Source: Parabacteroides hominis (lineage in GTDB: Bacteria > Bacteroidota > Bacteroidia > Bacteroidales > Tannerellaceae). From it: a DNA stretch of 7,960 nt. The stretch lies in NCBI RefSeq assembly GCF_014287585.1, contig NZ_JACOOJ010000072.1:1-7960 (forward strand), in the 5' to 3' direction. Of this stretch, positions 6,941-7,960 are shown in pieces. The notes under the pieces were generated by a model. The model did no database searches. It saw only the letters and a list, made by a program, of their open reading frames with translations, and was not told where the DNA came from. The first letter of the stretch is position 1. Every line of letters begins with the position of its first letter. Position numbers and translations under genes: made by a program.

Positions 6941-7402
6941 ATGAAAATTTATTACAACTCGAAAATCGCGAAGGCCACGACCTTCCTTGCTGATTTTGTT
7001 ACGATTATGCTCTTCGGAGCTGTATTTACAGAAGTGAAAGAATTGTCAGAAAAGACAAAATATCACGAAGCATCACACGTCGAACAGTACCAGACCTTAT
7101 TCGGGGCAGGCTTGGCACTTGCCGTCGGGATCATGTTCACCTGCTTCGCATTCGATCATTACGGCTGGTGGATGCTGGCATTGTTGGCTATTCCAATCTT
7201 CTTGTATTACGTCTGGTATCTGGTAGAATATACCGTCAGGATCTTCCTGTATAAAAAAGGCAAAACATGGAAGGAGGCGCATGATAAAGCGTATCATGAG
7301 ATTGTCTTTGAAAGAGAGGCGTACGCCTTAGAGGATGAGTACCGGAAACCGTGTACTGAAAGAAAGTTTGCGAGCAGCTTCAGTTTTTTGAAGTACTATT
7401 AA
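6941..7402 (+). CDS. Small membrane protein with HExxH zinc-peptidase-like motif; candidate moron
   Basis: A 153-residue protein. Residues 42-46 are HEASH, an HExxH zinc-binding motif in the context 'KYHEASHVEQYQTLFG'. Two hydrophobic stretches follow at about 55-71 and 76-95 and probably form a membrane hairpin. The C-terminal part has 'YHEIVFEREAYALEDEY' (residues 118-134), whose Glu residues (E124 or E126) are placed to be a third metal ligand, as in gluzincin-type proteins. The arrangement 'HE..H..QY', then transmembrane helices, then 'E.EAY' resembles minimal zinc-protease-like proteins of unknown substrate in Bacteroidetes; I cannot name a characterised homologue. No signal peptide is evident. 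The gene is separated from its neighbours by 158 and 175 bases with hairpins, unlike the coupled fibre genes. A superinfection-exclusion or envelope-modifying role is speculation. No Shine-Dalgarno is seen; the leader is A-rich. Confidence 0.8.
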   Translation: MKIYYNSKIAKATTFLADFVTIMLFGAVFTEVKELSEKTKYHEASHVEQYQTLFGAGLALAVGIMFTCFAFDHYGWWMLALLAIPIFLYYVWYLVEYTVRIFLYKKGKTWKEAHDKAYHEIVFEREAYALEDEYRKPCTERKFASSFSFLKYY

Positions 7403-7439
7403 AAAATCGCCTCCGAGCTATCACGGATCGGAGGCGGTT
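7401..7439. terminator. Strong hairpin directly after the HExxH membrane gene
   Basis: CGCCTCCGA (7408-7416) pairs perfectly with TCGGAGGCG (7428-7436) over 9 bp with an 11-base loop. The stem extends outward through one T-G wobble and two A-T pairs. The stop codon TAA (7400-7402) runs into an A run (7401-7406) before the stem, and GTTAAATAA follows. On the minus strand the stem is followed by ATTTTTT. It is placed to end the 6941 transcript and protect its 3' end, but the T-run polarity fits minus-strand termination better. Confidence 0.55.
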
Positions 7440-7455
7440 AAATAAACAATATTGC

Positions 7456-7465
7456 GCCTTTCGGC
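7456..7465. repeat. Inverted partner (GCCTTTCGGC) of the 6913-6924 hairpin
   Basis: A 3-bp stem GCC/GGC with a TTTC loop on the + strand, or a GAAA tetraloop on the minus strand. It is the exact 10-base reverse complement of 6914-6923. The two copies enclose the 6941-7402 gene. At 10 bases and with GC-rich hairpin form, the match could arise by chance or by common use of GNRA hairpins. Confidence 0.4.
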
Positions 7466-7475
7466 ACGACCTATG

Positions 7476-7490
7476 CAAATGTAACGATTA
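7476..7490. repeat. Direct repeat copy 2 (CAAATGTAACGATTA), 3' of the HExxH membrane gene
   Basis: The second copy of the 6884-6898 repeat, 592 bases downstream. Its complement again gives TACATTTG (7483 to 7476), matching the Bacteroidetes -7 element. A minus-strand TTG at 7508-7506 lies 22 bases upstream of it, near the expected -33 position. A minus-strand transcript from here would meet the 7436-7408 hairpin and its T run after about 70 bases. Confidence 0.45.
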
Positions 7491-7525
7491 TATATTAAAA
7501 CACGACAACAGTCAGAATGTCATTT

Positions 7526-7540
7526 ATAATATTTGATTAT
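7526..7540 (+). promoter_or_regulatory. Possible promoter/operator before the tail hub gene
   Basis: ATAAT-ATTTG-ATTAT is a perfect 5-bp inverted repeat with a 5-base centre. It includes TATAATATTTG, which approaches the TAnnTTTG consensus but with 3 rather than 2 bases between TA and TTTG, 42 bases before the ATG at 7578. No convincing -33 TTTG is seen. AT-rich palindromes of this size are common by chance, so this is only a weak candidate for + strand initiation of the hub gene. Confidence 0.2.
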
Positions 7541-7577
7541 CCGGCCTGTCGAACCGAATCAGCAATAATTTAGCAGT

Positions 7578-7960
7578 ATGGAAATAAAGCGCGGAAATAC
7601 AGTAGTTTGTGACGTCTATCTGAAGGATAACAGTTATACGGTCGAAGAGATCATGGGTGAGCATACTCTTACTCTGAATTTTCTTTCCCGCAACGTGGTA
7701 GAGCTTCGGATCAACGACTATATAGATTTCGAAGGGACAAAATATAAGATCCGGCATAATGAGAAGGTGACGAAAAGGGAGACTTCTCTTGGCTGGGAAT
7801 ATACCGTGATGTTCTATTCATCGAAGTACGACGCACAAGACGTGCAATTCTTTCTTCATGGCACACCGGAGCGAAAGAAGAACTTCGACTACTATACCGG
7901 AACCGCACGTGACTGGCTGAACCTGATGGTTACGAACATGAACCGGGGAGATTCAGGTTG
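7578..7960 (+). CDS. Tail hub / baseplate-like protein, N-terminal part (3'-partial)
   Basis: Open from the ATG at 7578 to the right edge (127 full codons). An in-frame TAA at 7566-7568 makes this the first usable start. The visible part begins MEIKRGNTVVCDVYLKDN, continues through 'HTLTLNFLSRNVVELRINDY' and 'DFEGTKYKIRHNEKVTKRET', then 'GWEYTVMFYSSKYD' and 'FDYYTGTARDWLNLMVTNMN'. A beta-rich start, 'I.DYI.F.G.KY.I' and 'Y.V.FYS' strands and a later helix of the 'TA.DWLNLMVTNMN' type resemble the first domain of gp27/Tal-type hub proteins and prophage tail endopeptidases of Bacteroides phages. These sit at the tail tip and bind the fibre. The assignment is by recognised pattern and by the neighbouring fibre gene; the rest of the protein is outside the window. 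No Shine-Dalgarno is visible. Confidence 0.7.
   Translation, partial: MEIKRGNTVVCDVYLKDNSYTVEEIMGEHTLTLNFLSRNVVELRINDYIDFEGTKYKIRHNEKVTKRETSLGWEYTVMFYSSKYDAQDVQFFLHGTPERKKNFDYYTGTARDWLNLMVTNMNRGDSG

Noticed and set aside
7097..7297. Open frame of 66 codons on the minus strand inside the membrane protein gene
   Set aside because: It has no recognisable features and complete overlap with the HExxH protein, whose transmembrane and motif pattern shows that the + frame is coding.

Overview
The window looks like part of the tail module of a temperate phage or prophage of a gut Bacteroidales host (Bacteroides/Parabacteroides type). This is inferred from protein content. The domain set of the giant first protein (BspA-like leucine-rich repeats, carboxypeptidase-regulatory-like and PKD-like modules, a C-terminal 'IYVP..AVDAY..A..W..YA.RI' cap) is typical of Bacteroidales surface and phage proteins. 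Most starts lack a Shine-Dalgarno sequence, and candidate promoter-like motifs fit the Bacteroidetes -7 consensus TAnnTTTG. No sequence search was possible, so the assignment rests on recognised motifs.

Layout, all genes on the + strand. (1) Positions 1-6420 hold the 3' part of one giant gene (2139 codons visible, open at the left edge). It encodes a tail fibre or receptor-binding protein with these parts in order: FSDLT repeats, coiled coil, Gly-rich hinge, Ig-like modules, concanavalin-A/LamG-like domain, CotH-kinase-like domain, leucine-rich region, three carboxypeptidase-regulatory-like repeats, PKD-like module, six BspA-like repeats and a C-terminal cap. (2) Positions 6417-6782 hold a small acidic protein, translationally coupled to the fibre gene by an ATGA overlap and a strong AGGAGG. 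(3) Positions 6941-7402 hold a small two-helix membrane protein with an HExxH motif, isolated by two structured intergenic regions. (4) From 7578 to the right edge lies the start of a tail hub/baseplate-like protein.

The fibre protein and its coupled partner probably make the host-recognition part of the virion, and the 7578 gene probably makes the central hub it attaches to. The HExxH membrane protein does not look structural. It sits like a moron (an extra cargo gene) between tail genes, enclosed by a 15-base direct repeat (14/15 identical) and by a short inverted repeat. The intergenic regions of 158 and 175 bases both contain stable hairpins whose T-runs lie on the minus-strand side.

The points most worth a second look are the CotH-kinase-like domain inside a phage fibre, the sharp drop in GC across the distal fibre modules (about 4800-6250), which suggests module exchange, the HExxH membrane gene with its repeat-flanked setting, and the paired intergenic structures that could make short minus-strand RNAs.
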